Shown here: positions 45,119 to 53,335 of the stretch, piece by piece
Position numbering within the stretch: position 1 is the first letter of the stretch
How the letters are laid out: each line of letters begins with the position of its first letter
Position numbers and translations under genes: made by a program
Notes under the pieces: model-generated
What the model saw: only the letters and a program-made list of their open reading frames with translations
Database searches by the model: none
Told to the model about the DNA's origin: nothing
DNA from: Gammaproteobacteria bacterium 39-13
GTDB taxonomy: Bacteria; Pseudomonadota; Gammaproteobacteria; Berkiellales; Berkiellaceae
DNA: 64,000 bases
Reading direction: 5' to 3'
Assembly (NCBI GenBank): GCA_001898235.1
Contig: MKTN01000001.1
Span: 113,759 to 177,758 of the forward strand

Positions 45119-46279
45119 ATGTCGCTCTCCCTAGCAAAGGAAAAATTAGCAATTGAAGCAAAAATACGTGCTTCAATAGCAGCAGCCTGGAAAGATCCTT
45201 CTGTCAAATCTTATTTTGATACGCGAATCAAAACAGAAGAAAAACAAAGAGAGTTAAAACAGCTTGAAAGCCAAAGAGAGGGCCTCCAAGATGAACTTGA
45301 TACTCTTTACGGTTCCATGTTAGAAAAAATTTCGACAGCGCAATCTGCACATTCTGAACCTGACATTTCTGATAGTTTAGACAATATTTCAAAACTTACT
45401 GAGAGATTTCGCTCACCTCCACCAACGTCTTCCCTTTCTACTTTTTTATCAGATATGAAGGAAGAATGGGAACAACAACGTCATCAGTTTACCAATGCTC
45501 TATCACAAATGTCGCACGCAGGATCCAGATCTGTCTCACGTGAGGTCGACAAGCAACTCCAAAATATGCAGCATCAACTAGAAGAAAAATTTCAAGAGAA
45601 ATTGTTAGAATGGGTAGAAAAAAAGATTAAGCAATCTATCGAGAAAAAAACTGAGTCTCTGAAGAAATTAATTGACGATCCTATAGAAGCGCTTACAGAA
45701 AGGGTGGTAGAACATGCAAAATGGGGGGATGCGACTGAAGACTTAGTATTATCTAGCATGTATAAAACAGCTAATTTCATTAATAAAGGTTCATTCGAGG
45801 TTTCTTATTGGCAAAAGATGAATAGTTTAGCTAAAAACTTCAATCAATATGTTGTGGATTACAATAAAATAGGCAGCAACCCCAAAAACTTACAAAAGCT
45901 GTGTCTCGATGTTAAAAAAGCGTTTAAAGATGGAAATCTTGATCATGCTTCTGTGCTTGTAGAAAATTACTTCGAAAATGAGCAACAAAGAATGACTGCA
46001 GCTATTGATGAAATGGAGAAGGCTATAGAAGGCGCTTTAGAGAAAGATGGAGAGCAGTTAGTTGAGGAATTGCTACAAAACGCAGAAAGAGAGCTTGAAA
46101 AGCATAATCCTCTCTATAAAAAAATGAAATCCGTTGAAAAAACAGTCAAAAGAGCAGATGCCGTCGTTGATTATTTCCTTTCAGCAACATCCCCCTCTTC
46201 TTCGCAAGTGAAAGAAAAACCACTTCCCAAGTCTTTTGCTGAAAAAACCAATAATAAGCGAAAGAGGATAAAAGATTAA
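45119..46279 (+). CDS. Coiled-coil protein with basic C-terminus
   Basis: 386 residues, almost entirely helical. Heptad-rich stretches occur at about 40-65 (REGLQDELDTLYGSMLEK) and 140-190 (LEEKFQEKLLEWVEKKIKQS), with a C-terminal helix before a Ser-rich linker (ATSPSSSQ). The last eleven residues, KTNNKRKRIKD, are a monopartite nuclear-localisation-like cluster. No enzyme motif. Together with the neighbouring RAP protein and the NLS-bearing protein at 51678 it looks like part of an effector-rich stretch. Nuclear targeting is only a sequence resemblance. Confidence 0.6.
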   Translation: MSLSLAKEKLAIEAKIRASIAAAWKDPSVKSYFDTRIKTEEKQRELKQLESQREGLQDELDTLYGSMLEKISTAQSAHSEPDISDSLDNISKLTERFRSPPPTSSLSTFLSDMKEEWEQQRHQFTNALSQMSHAGSRSVSREVDKQLQNMQHQLEEKFQEKLLEWVEKKIKQSIEKKTESLKKLIDDPIEALTERVVEHAKWGDATEDLVLSSMYKTANFINKGSFEVSYWQKMNSLAKNFNQYVVDYNKIGSNPKNLQKLCLDVKKAFKDGNLDHASVLVENYFENEQQRMTAAIDEMEKAIEGALEKDGEQLVEELLQNAERELEKHNPLYKKMKSVEKTVKRADAVVDYFLSATSPSSSQVKEKPLPKSFAEKTNNKRKRIKD

Positions 46280-46414
46280 AATCAGAGAAAATGCCCGCTT
46301 TGAGCTTATATTTTAAGCTATCTTGATAGGGGCAGTCTAAGTGTGATGAACTGCAATTTATCTCAGCTTAAAATGTCTGCTAGGGGGAGATCCCCTCAGT
46401 TTATAGGGGTAGAA

Positions 46415-46828
46415 ATGGCACACTGGGAACTTTTTTCGCATGACGCCGATATCGGGATCAGGGGTATAGGAGAAACACCCGCTAAAGCTTTTGAGATGGC
46501 AGCAAAAGCTTTAACGGCGGTTGTAGTTGATCCAGAAAGAGTATTGGCATCAAAAACCATTTCCCTTGAACTAGAAGAAAAAGACCTAGAATTCCTTTTC
46601 TTTGAATGGATCAATCATCTGATCCATGAAACAGATACTCAAAAAATGCTATTCAAAAATTTTGAGGTGACCATCGAAGATCAAAAATTGCTTGCAAAGA
46701 TTTCAGGTGATGAGCTCTGTAATATTCCAGCACATATAAGTGTAAAAATTAAACGACCAACTTTTAACGCACTCAAGGTGATTCATTTTCAGGGAAATTG
46801 GACTGCTCAGTGCGTCATCGATCTTTGA
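46415..46828 (+). CDS. Archease family protein
   Basis: 137 residues from the ATG at 46415 (AGGGG seven bases upstream; earlier in-frame ATGs from 46343 read as non-coding). It opens MAHWELFSHDADIGIRGIGE, contains AAKALTAVV, LEFLFFEWINHLIHE and ends with AQCVIDL, all standard for archease (MTH1598/TM1083). Archease boosts the turnover of the RNA ligase RtcB in tRNA splicing and RNA repair. No rtcB gene lies in the window, which is unusual because the two are often adjacent. The stop codon is inside the first unit of the repeat array that follows. Confidence 0.9.
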   Translation: MAHWELFSHDADIGIRGIGETPAKAFEMAAKALTAVVVDPERVLASKTISLELEEKDLEFLFFEWINHLIHETDTQKMLFKNFEVTIEDQKLLAKISGDELCNIPAHISVKIKRPTFNALKVIHFQGNWTAQCVIDL

Positions 46829-47140
46829 TAGGACATCCATTTCAAACACGATCTTTGATAGGACATCCATTTCAAAGGACCTTTGACAAGCGATCTTTGA
46901 TAGGACATCCATTTCAAAGGACCTTTGACAAGGACATCCATTTGACGATCATTGATAACTTTAACAAGATCTTAGCAAGGACATCCATTTCAATCGATAA
47001 AACTATCTTTGAAAAACGCTCAGAAAAGATCCATTTCAGTAGGATCTTTGATAAGGACAGCCATTTCAATCCATAAAACTATCTTTGAAAAACGCTAGAA
47101 GGCGCTCAGAAGCGCTCAGAAGGGACATCCATTTCAGTAG
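46818..47140. repeat. Irregular tandem array of GGACATCCATTT units
   Basis: Copies of CGATCTTTGATAGGACATCC followed by ATTTCAAA begin at about 46819, 46849 and 46891. Shortened or altered units follow near 46931, 46979, 47055 and 47121, interspersed with GGACCTTTGACAAG and AACTATCTTTGAAAAACGCT. The first unit overlaps the end of the archease gene: GATCTTTGA encodes its last residues and stop codon. The same GGACATCC core recurs singly or in inverted pairs across the next 14 kb. It is not a CRISPR: units and gaps are irregular and the gaps are themselves repetitive. Confidence 0.85.
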
Positions 47141-47301
47141 CGATGTAGGAACACACACTTAAGTGTTTTATATGCTGTATTTAAAGAATATTGATAAAAA
47201 TTTTCTTTCTTTATATGGAGAGAGTACTGTAAATTAAATAATTTTGGCTTATGTAAAAGACAATAAAATAAATTATTAAACCTTTTTAGAAATTAAGATA
47301 T

Positions 47302-48315
47302 TTACGCCACTTTGCAGTAATATTTATTTGATATTTTTGCTCCTTTTGGTGCACGTTCAGAATAGCGAGCACCAAAAGCAATCAATAACTTTTCTTCGCC
47401 AATAGCGTGAGAGAAATCTTTCTCCAAATTTTTTATCATATTAAGCCAACTTTTCGTTGACAGATTCAAGCGTTGAAGAATAGGGAAAAGTTTTTCAGGT
47501 ATAACACCACGCTTATCTTCCCGTAAAATTCTTCCTGTTGTATCAACTAATTGTAGGTAATCTGACAATTTAAAAGGAATTAAATCATCGGCTTTCTTTC
47601 CATTGGCAAAGCTCATCAATTTACGCGGTTGTTTAGCATTGTCGCACTGTTGAATAATTTTTTTAGTAGAAGTTTTAGCCTTCTTCAATGCTTTGGTAGC
47701 AGCTTGAATTCGCTCATATATAGAAGTGAATTCAGATGTCTCAAGTGTGACTGCTGCATTTGCTCGAATAGGATTTAAATCTACATATGCCATGGCAGAG
47801 AATACCGCCCCTTCATCTAATAGAGCTTGTGACTTGAAGCGTCCCTCCCAGAATCGGCCAGTACAGTTATCTTCAAGATTGGAAAAACGTGCAATCGGTT
47901 CATTCAAACAACGCATGAACCAGCTAATGCACATCAGACGTTCTTGCCAAATTGCTATTTTAGTTTGTACTTGCTCATCAGTTAAATGCTTCTTGCAAAA
48001 TTGATCTGCATCATGCGGAAAGAGAGCCGCCCATCTTGATTTTATTTCATTTTCATTCCACGCCAATGCTTCAGCTTCGTTAATAAAAAGCACCAGATGA
48101 TAATGATTACTCATGACAGCATAAGCGCAAACTTTGATGGCAAAAATACTCGCTAGTTGTTTAATACGATTCACAATCCAGCCCTTGCGATGAGAGAAAT
48201 CTTGCCCTGTCTCCTTATCTTGACCACATAGATAGGTACGGCGCACACATCGGGTCATACAGTGATAATATGGTGTCGCTCTTAAATCGATTTTAAGCGT
48301 ACGTGCAATTGTCAT
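47302..48315 (-). CDS. RAYT-type (Y1/HUH, REP-associated) transposase
   Basis: 337 residues. The HUH metal-binding motif is NHYHLVLF (H71, H73). GRFWEGRFKSQ (153-163) and the catalytic tyrosine motif MAYVDLNPIRA (Y177) follow, all typical of the TnpA-REP/IS200-like superfamily that domesticated genomes use to spread REP palindromes. The C-terminal 130 residues are a helical extension as in longer family members. The gene is intact and has no IS ends of its own. It is surrounded by GGACATCC inverted repeats, the expected substrate arrangement. A functional link to those repeats is inferred from proximity. Confidence 0.85.
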   Translation of the reverse strand: MTIARTLKIDLRATPYYHCMTRCVRRTYLCGQDKETGQDFSHRKGWIVNRIKQLASIFAIKVCAYAVMSNHYHLVLFINEAEALAWNENEIKSRWAALFPHDADQFCKKHLTDEQVQTKIAIWQERLMCISWFMRCLNEPIARFSNLEDNCTGRFWEGRFKSQALLDEGAVFSAMAYVDLNPIRANAAVTLETSEFTSIYERIQAATKALKKAKTSTKKIIQQCDNAKQPRKLMSFANGKKADDLIPFKLSDYLQLVDTTGRILREDKRGVIPEKLFPILQRLNLSTKSWLNMIKNLEKDFSHAIGEEKLLIAFGARYSERAPKGAKISNKYYCKVA

Positions 48316-48552
48316 AGCATAAGCTCATATCAGCGAGTTTTGAGGTAACGCGTTCAATCCTATGAACCGTTATGTTTAGGCGTGCATTGATATTTTTGCT
48401 GAGAATATTTCAACTTGCAAGCAGGATTTATTAAAATTGATATATTTTCAGTACCAACGATAACTAATATGGATGTCCTTCATTCTTCCTGTTAAAATGC
48501 ACTGAGCCAACAATATCTAATTTCAAATTATAAAATCAATAAGAGAAATGTA

Positions 48553-49668
48553 ATGAAATCTGTTTTCTTTATCCTTTTTTTGCTTTTAGCATTGCCTTCT
48601 TTTGCTAGTGCTATCTCACCTGAAGTGCAAAACTTTATTGATAAATTCGAAACGAAGAAAACAAAATTGCAAGGTGGTGCTATCGCCATTTTGCATAAAG
48701 ATAAAGTTATTTATAAAGAAACTTTCGGCTATCAAAAGGGGAAAACAGGCCCTATTACTTCAAACACATTATTTCCCTTGGCTTCGATCTCCAAGCCCGT
48801 TTCTGCGGTAGCGTTAGCATTAATGGTAGACAAGGGTAAACTAGATTTTAACAAAAAATATAAAATTCCATACCTTAAAAATAACGTTAACCTAACTCAT
48901 ATTTTAAGTCATACGACCGGATACCCTTTTCCAGGCAATACTCAGATTGAACAAGGAATGAGCAGACAAAAACTATTAGCTAAGCTCCAAGCACAAACAC
49001 CCAATTGTAAGCCTGGCCAATGCTACTTATATAGCAATACCACCTTTAGCTTAGTTGAAGAAGCATTAAATATTGAAGGTTCAAATTTTCAATCGGCCAT
49101 TAAATCATTGCGCACGGCTTTAAAAACTAATGGTATCCAAATTGTACCTGTTAATCCTAATATAGCTTTGGCTTATCCCCATGTTATAGATACTACTAAA
49201 AAGAATCATTCTTTAAAAACTCTCCCATTTCCACCTTATTATCCTAAAGCTACTCCTTCTGCTGCCGGTGTATTTGCTTCGCTTGATGGCATGATTGAAT
49301 TCTATAAATTAAGCTTTGGTTATAGGCCCGATCTTATCTCTCAAACAACATTAAATCTTCTCTACACCCCAATCATTACCAATCGCGACATTGAAAAGTG
49401 GCCTATCAACTGGCCCTACGATAGAAGTGGAATTAAATCCTCTTATGCTCGTGGCTGGCGCATATTACAAACCCAGCAGCACCCTGAAAAAGAGTTGATA
49501 TTTCATGGCGGCATGATAGCAGGTGCACAAACTTTTATTGGCCATATCCCTGATGAAGAGATTGGTATTATTATTTTAGTGAATCAAAGCTCAAAGGTAC
49601 CCTTAGAAAGTGGGATCCAATTTTGGGGTAATTTTTTAAAGAAACAAAAATTGGCCGCGCATCGCTAA
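48553..49668 (+). CDS. Serine hydrolase of the beta-lactamase/AmpC-like family
   Basis: 371 residues with a signal peptide (KSVFFILFLLLALPSFASA). The nucleophile motif SxxK is in LASISKPVSAV, the second YxN is in CYLYSNTTFS, and the third motif region reads FHGGMIAGAQTFIG. This is the class C beta-lactamase/penicillin-binding-like (PF00144) group, many of which are esterases or peptidases. A periplasmic location is expected. The active-site motifs are intact, but sequence around them differs from true AmpC, so resistance should not be assumed. It is flanked by GGATGTCC repeats at both ends. Confidence 0.85.
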   Translation: MKSVFFILFLLLALPSFASAISPEVQNFIDKFETKKTKLQGGAIAILHKDKVIYKETFGYQKGKTGPITSNTLFPLASISKPVSAVALALMVDKGKLDFNKKYKIPYLKNNVNLTHILSHTTGYPFPGNTQIEQGMSRQKLLAKLQAQTPNCKPGQCYLYSNTTFSLVEEALNIEGSNFQSAIKSLRTALKTNGIQIVPVNPNIALAYPHVIDTTKKNHSLKTLPFPPYYPKATPSAAGVFASLDGMIEFYKLSFGYRPDLISQTTLNLLYTPIITNRDIEKWPINWPYDRSGIKSSYARGWRILQTQQHPEKELIFHGGMIAGAQTFIGHIPDEEIGIIILVNQSSKVPLESGIQFWGNFLKKQKLAAHR

Positions 49669-49704
49669 CGACATAAACATATGTGTTAGATGTGCATCAT
49701 AACT

Positions 49705-49752
49705 CACGTGGATGTCCTTCTTAGGAAGTGCAAAAGTGCACAGGACATCCAG
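49705..49752. repeat. GGATGTCC/GGACATCC inverted pair
   Basis: GTGGATGTCCTTC at 49708-49720 faces CAGGACATCCAG at 49741-49752, giving a nine-base stem around about 24 bases. It lies just after the serine hydrolase gene. Another single copy (TGGATGTCCTT) lies before that gene at 48470-48480. Confidence 0.75.
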
Positions 49753-49806
49753 TTTTCTATTTTTAAAATTCCAAATAAAATTCGGTGCCCCCCCATATAT
49801 AAGGGG

Positions 49807-49830
49807 CATAAGCATCAATCAATGCTTATG
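49807..49830. terminator. Hairpin terminator after the serine hydrolase
   Basis: CATAAGCAT pairs with ATGCTTATG around a 6-base loop, followed by TTTAAAAA. It is about 140 bases past the stop codon. Confidence 0.4.
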
Positions 49831-49957
49831 TTTAAAAATCAAGCACAGAAAAATTCTTTGACCATATAGCAATCACTTCATCTGATCAGATTTTATTTGA
49901 TACTTTTGAACTAGATTGGAATTAAAGTTACCCACTCTGGTGATATTAAGGTGAGCT

Positions 49958-51328
49958 ATGTCTAGTGATGGTCCTCCTAAGAAAGACGAAGCGACTCCCA
50001 CGCAAGATCCACCTGTTACAATTCACGCGCCAACAGGCGTTTCTCTGGAGCAAGCGATAAGATCGCCCTCTGATACTTCAGATCCTTTAGGATCACGACT
50101 AACAGCAACAGGGGTAACATCTGAAGAAACACAAACGAAAAGCAGCGAGCCCCCTGTTTCCTCAATTAGAGCCTTTGGTGGTAGTGGTCCGACGGGCTCA
50201 GTAAGCGCAGAGCCTACAATTGAGCAAATTCAAGCGCAGGCAAAGACGCAATACAGCGCCATCAGTTTACAGCTTCCAATGGGACAGGGAGAATTTAAGC
50301 AAATTCTGCCTTTTCTTCCTAAAATCGCAGTGGCAGTCACCAAAAAAAGAGCTCTTGAAGATGAGATGACAAGAGAAAAGACAATGTTAGATAGAGAATG
50401 TGCGCAGCTACGTTTTTTATCTAATCTTCATCTTCCTGCCTTACGCGTTCATGGCGATCCTTTTGTCATCAATAGTGACTCAAGCGGCAGAATTAAATAC
50501 GGTGTTCTCATGGATGCTATCCCTAAACATACTTTTATAGACACCAAAGATCCTGCTACGCTTAATACTTTTCTTCCCTCGATATTACTCAATGTTGAGA
50601 TCCCAAGAGGTGAAGCTTGGTATATGAAAAGAGCGCAAATTGAAACTGCAATAGCAAGAAATTTATCAAACCCAACAGCATTAGAGCAAGCTAAAGGCAA
50701 GGCCAAAGCCTTGCTAATTCAGTTAGAACAAATTGCTGGTATTCTCAAAGCGAATAATATTGCTATTGTAGATCTACAATTAACGGTCGAGCCAGATGGA
50801 AAGATCACCATTATTGATCCGCTCGATGTCGTACGACCTTTACCCTCTAATAAATATAAAAGCATGATCACTCAGGAAATCATCGACAATTCTGATTTTA
50901 CAAGAAAAGTGGTTGAAACTCAGGCAATGATGGATCGTATGATCAAATATTGCAATGACGTCATCAAAGCGAATCCAAAAGAGCTCCCCACTCTTATCAC
51001 ACCCATTCTTGGTAGCTCAAGCGGAATGAGCGTACGCGTCGACCCTGCCATGAGACACGAATCAAAAAGCGGGCATCTATCCCTTGGCACAATAGATGAA
51101 GGCGATGCTCCTGATGCACCTTCATCTGGACCTTCAAGAAGTGGTGCCGGATATCGACCTAGCTCACGGGCAACATCGATAGTTTTTTCACAAATGCCAG
51201 CTCCTGCTCCGTTACCCTCAACGGCAACCAGCGCACCCAAAAAGGGACTAGAGAGCACCGTTAAGCCAAAAGATCCTAAAGGAAAACCACCGGAGGATCC
51301 CTCCGGCAACAAATGTAGACTTATGTAA
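49958..51328 (+). CDS. Atypical kinase-like protein ending in a CaaX box (CRLM)
   Basis: 456 residues. A disordered Pro/Ser/Thr-rich N-terminus (1-95) precedes a folded middle. KTMLDRECAQLRFLSNLHLP resembles the alpha-C region, YGVLMDAIP the hinge, and NNIAIVDLQLTVEPDGKITI-IDPLDVV the catalytic loop and metal site of an atypical protein-kinase fold, though H-x-D reads IVD. A second disordered stretch (375-450, Pro/Ser/Gly) ends in NKCRLM, a CaaX prenylation motif with Met last, as preferred by farnesyltransferase. Legionella effectors are known to be prenylated by the host at such boxes. The CaaX motif is seen directly; kinase fold and host prenylation are inferred. Confidence 0.6.
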   Translation: MSSDGPPKKDEATPTQDPPVTIHAPTGVSLEQAIRSPSDTSDPLGSRLTATGVTSEETQTKSSEPPVSSIRAFGGSGPTGSVSAEPTIEQIQAQAKTQYSAISLQLPMGQGEFKQILPFLPKIAVAVTKKRALEDEMTREKTMLDRECAQLRFLSNLHLPALRVHGDPFVINSDSSGRIKYGVLMDAIPKHTFIDTKDPATLNTFLPSILLNVEIPRGEAWYMKRAQIETAIARNLSNPTALEQAKGKAKALLIQLEQIAGILKANNIAIVDLQLTVEPDGKITIIDPLDVVRPLPSNKYKSMITQEIIDNSDFTRKVVETQAMMDRMIKYCNDVIKANPKELPTLITPILGSSSGMSVRVDPAMRHESKSGHLSLGTIDEGDAPDAPSSGPSRSGAGYRPSSRATSIVFSQMPAPAPLPSTATSAPKKGLESTVKPKDPKGKPPEDPSGNKCRLM

Positions 51329-51677
51329 GTCACACGAAGTGATCGTGGCGCGAAGCCTTTCACGGGACATCCACCTCATGCAAAGCTAACATCTACATCT
51401 TCATGTATTCTCAAATGGATGTCCTCTAAATGCTGCCCCTCTAAATGCTGTCTTCTCTAAATACTTGATGTTATTATTCTTGATAAGAAATCATAGAAAC
51501 AACTACAGCAAAATTTGAATGTAAAAATTACCTGAATTCGCATTCACACAAACCTACTAAATATGCTCTTTTTATCGTCGATAAATGGTAAACAGAAAGT
51601 GACTATACGCATTGGTTACCAGAGGATTTTTTTATAAAATATTGATTTAAATATTAGTATTTTCTTGAGAAATATTT
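51329..51677. repeat. Intergenic region with GGACATCC and GGATGTCC copies
   Basis: GGGACATCCACC at 51364-51375 and AATGGATGTCCTC at 51414-51426 are inverted relative to each other. TCTAAATGCTG follows twice (around 51424 and 51440). Downstream AT-rich sequence should carry the promoter of the 51678 gene. No gene is apparent in the 349 bases. Confidence 0.7.
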
Positions 51678-53129
51678 ATGAAAAACGGTATTACTTCATA
51701 CGCCCCCGAACTTTCAGCGAAGAGAAAAAGAACGGTACCATTATCTAAAATCGCCTCAGAAAGTAATGACCACACAGCGCCTCAAAAGCAACATGAAGAA
51801 TCTTCTCCAGAAATCTCACGTCCTAAGAAGAAAGGTCGTGTTTCTCAAAAATCGAATGCATCTTCATCAGGACATGAGAGTGAAAAAAGTGGAGCGGTTA
51901 CACTAACAAGTGAAACAAATCAAGCTTTCGATTTTCTTAAAATCTGTCAAGTGATAGTATATCCCTACTCCTCCCTTGCTATTTTGAGTAGCAGAGAACG
52001 TATAGCGTATGGCCGGATCCATCGATATATCAAAAAACGTGACAGAGAAAATTCAATTGCAGAAGATTTGTCCGAAAAAATCAAAGCTTTTTTCCCTGAA
52101 TTATTTAGCGCTATCCCAACTTCAATTGACAATCTAAATGAAGTTTATCTGCAGCTAAGAGCACAAGTTGAGGATGCTTCTCGACAAGCTAAGCAAGCTG
52201 GAAAGAAGCTATTAGTATTTGCCGGCGAAGCACATTCTAGTTTAAATGCTTTACTATTGCAGTGTATGTTGATTAATATTGTAAAAAAATTTGACACTAA
52301 ATCTTTTCTTATTGAATTTCCTGAAGATATGTTGGGGAAATTCTCCAACCCTATCACTGTCGACGCATTTAAGAATTTCAATCTTTTTTATAGCGCTCCT
52401 TACGCAGTTAAGGAAGAGTTGAATCTAGTATTTTCAGATCTCAACGTTAAAAAACGAACAACACACGATGATTTCTTAGAAAGAGAGCCACACTTAGAAA
52501 AAGTCATATTAGATAAAAACCAAAATATGCTATTGGTGTGGGGAATAGGCCATCTTGAGTTCATTCTAAATAATAATAAATTAGCAGCACAATACCATAT
52601 ACTCGCTTTGGATTTACGTGGTTACACGCCTGAAGCAAGAGACGGATGTCGTTTTGTTCTGAATGGGAAAATGCGAGATCGCCTTGAATTTGCTGATGCT
52701 CATCCCTTTCTTTCAAGGCCGCAAATATTAGGCAATATTGAACTACTTACACCAGAAGAAATTGTAGAGACAGTTGAAAAAATAAGCGCTAGGAATAACC
52801 TTGTCGATGATGATTCGAATGAAGACATTTCTGATCCTAAACGGGAAATGAGCTTTGTAGAAGTAGCTGATGACTTTTTAACGCTACTATCTGGCGAAAT
52901 TACGCCTAGAATTGCCAGAGACTATCAAGGCTGTTTAGCAGCTACACCAGTTGAGCAATTGCTTTCTGAATTAATGCAGAATGTAGGATCTGCGGTTACT
53001 TGGACTTGGAACACCGCCACTAGATACCGATTTGCCAATCCAGAAAAAAGATTTATGCGCTATATGGAACAAGCAAAAGATCTTCCTTCTTTGCAAGAAG
53101 TCAAATCACCTATGGGGATCTCTTTATAA
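51678..53129 (+). CDS. TraB/EreA-like fold protein with N-terminal basic (NLS-like) clusters
   Basis: 483 residues. The first 85 are polar and carry SAKRKRTVP and SRPKKKGRV, two basic clusters spaced like a bipartite nuclear signal. The core (about 170-330) has LLVFAGEAHSSLNALLLQ, then SFLIEFPEDML, then MLLVWGIGHLEFI: the GExH, xxE and GxxH motifs of the TraB/PrgY-TIKI-erythromycin-esterase-like superfamily of metal-dependent hydrolases or toxins. The C-terminal 150 residues are helical and unrecognised. No signal peptide. It is preceded and followed by GGACATCC repeats. The superfamily call rests on three motifs; nuclear targeting is inferred. Confidence 0.55.
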   Translation: MKNGITSYAPELSAKRKRTVPLSKIASESNDHTAPQKQHEESSPEISRPKKKGRVSQKSNASSSGHESEKSGAVTLTSETNQAFDFLKICQVIVYPYSSLAILSSRERIAYGRIHRYIKKRDRENSIAEDLSEKIKAFFPELFSAIPTSIDNLNEVYLQLRAQVEDASRQAKQAGKKLLVFAGEAHSSLNALLLQCMLINIVKKFDTKSFLIEFPEDMLGKFSNPITVDAFKNFNLFYSAPYAVKEELNLVFSDLNVKKRTTHDDFLEREPHLEKVILDKNQNMLLVWGIGHLEFILNNNKLAAQYHILALDLRGYTPEARDGCRFVLNGKMRDRLEFADAHPFLSRPQILGNIELLTPEEIVETVEKISARNNLVDDDSNEDISDPKREMSFVEVADDFLTLLSGEITPRIARDYQGCLAATPVEQLLSELMQNVGSAVTWTWNTATRYRFANPEKRFMRYMEQAKDLPSLQEVKSPMGISL

Positions 53130-53135
53130 TACTTC

Positions 53136-53172
53136 AAAGGACATCCATCCTATGAAAAAATGGATGTTCTTC
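53136..53172. repeat. GGACATCC/GGATGT inverted pair
   Basis: AAGGACATCCATCC (53137-53150) faces ATGGATGTTCTTC (53160-53172) after a short AT-rich loop, immediately after the TraB/EreA-like gene, where it can also serve as a terminator. Confidence 0.75.
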
Positions 53173-53226
53173 ATCGCATTTTACAATCTAGAATAATCTA
53201 ATCAATTGATTTATATGAAAAAAACA

Positions 53227-53272
53227 AATACGACACTCATTTAAATTTCCTCTTTTAAATGAGTGTCGTATT
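53227..53272. promoter_or_regulatory. 19-bp perfect inverted repeat before the MerR-type gene
   Basis: AATACGACACTCATTTAAA (53227-53245) and its exact reverse complement (53254-53272) flank an 8-base loop. It stands nine bases upstream of the proposed -35 of the MerR/TipA-like gene. It could terminate upstream transcription or act as a second operator. Confidence 0.55.
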
Positions 53273-53280
53273 ATTGATAC

Positions 53281-53311
53281 TTGACCTTCACGTTACGTCA
53301 TCCTTTATCTT
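53281..53311 (+). promoter_or_regulatory. MerR-type promoter with 19-base spacer
   Basis: TTGACC (-35, 53281-53286) and TATCTT (-10, 53306-53311) are 19 bases apart, the stretched spacing that MerR-family activators correct by DNA twisting. The spacer holds an imperfect dyad, TTCACGTTACGTCA. The ATG of the MerR/TipA-like gene follows 24 bases later behind AGAGGGG, so autoregulation is likely. Confidence 0.45.
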
Positions 53312-53335
53312 CAAAATATCATTTAAGAGGGGCAT

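Noticed and set aside
46818..47140. Possible CRISPR array
   Set aside because: Units differ in length and spacing, and the sequence between them is itself repeated. No cas gene is near.
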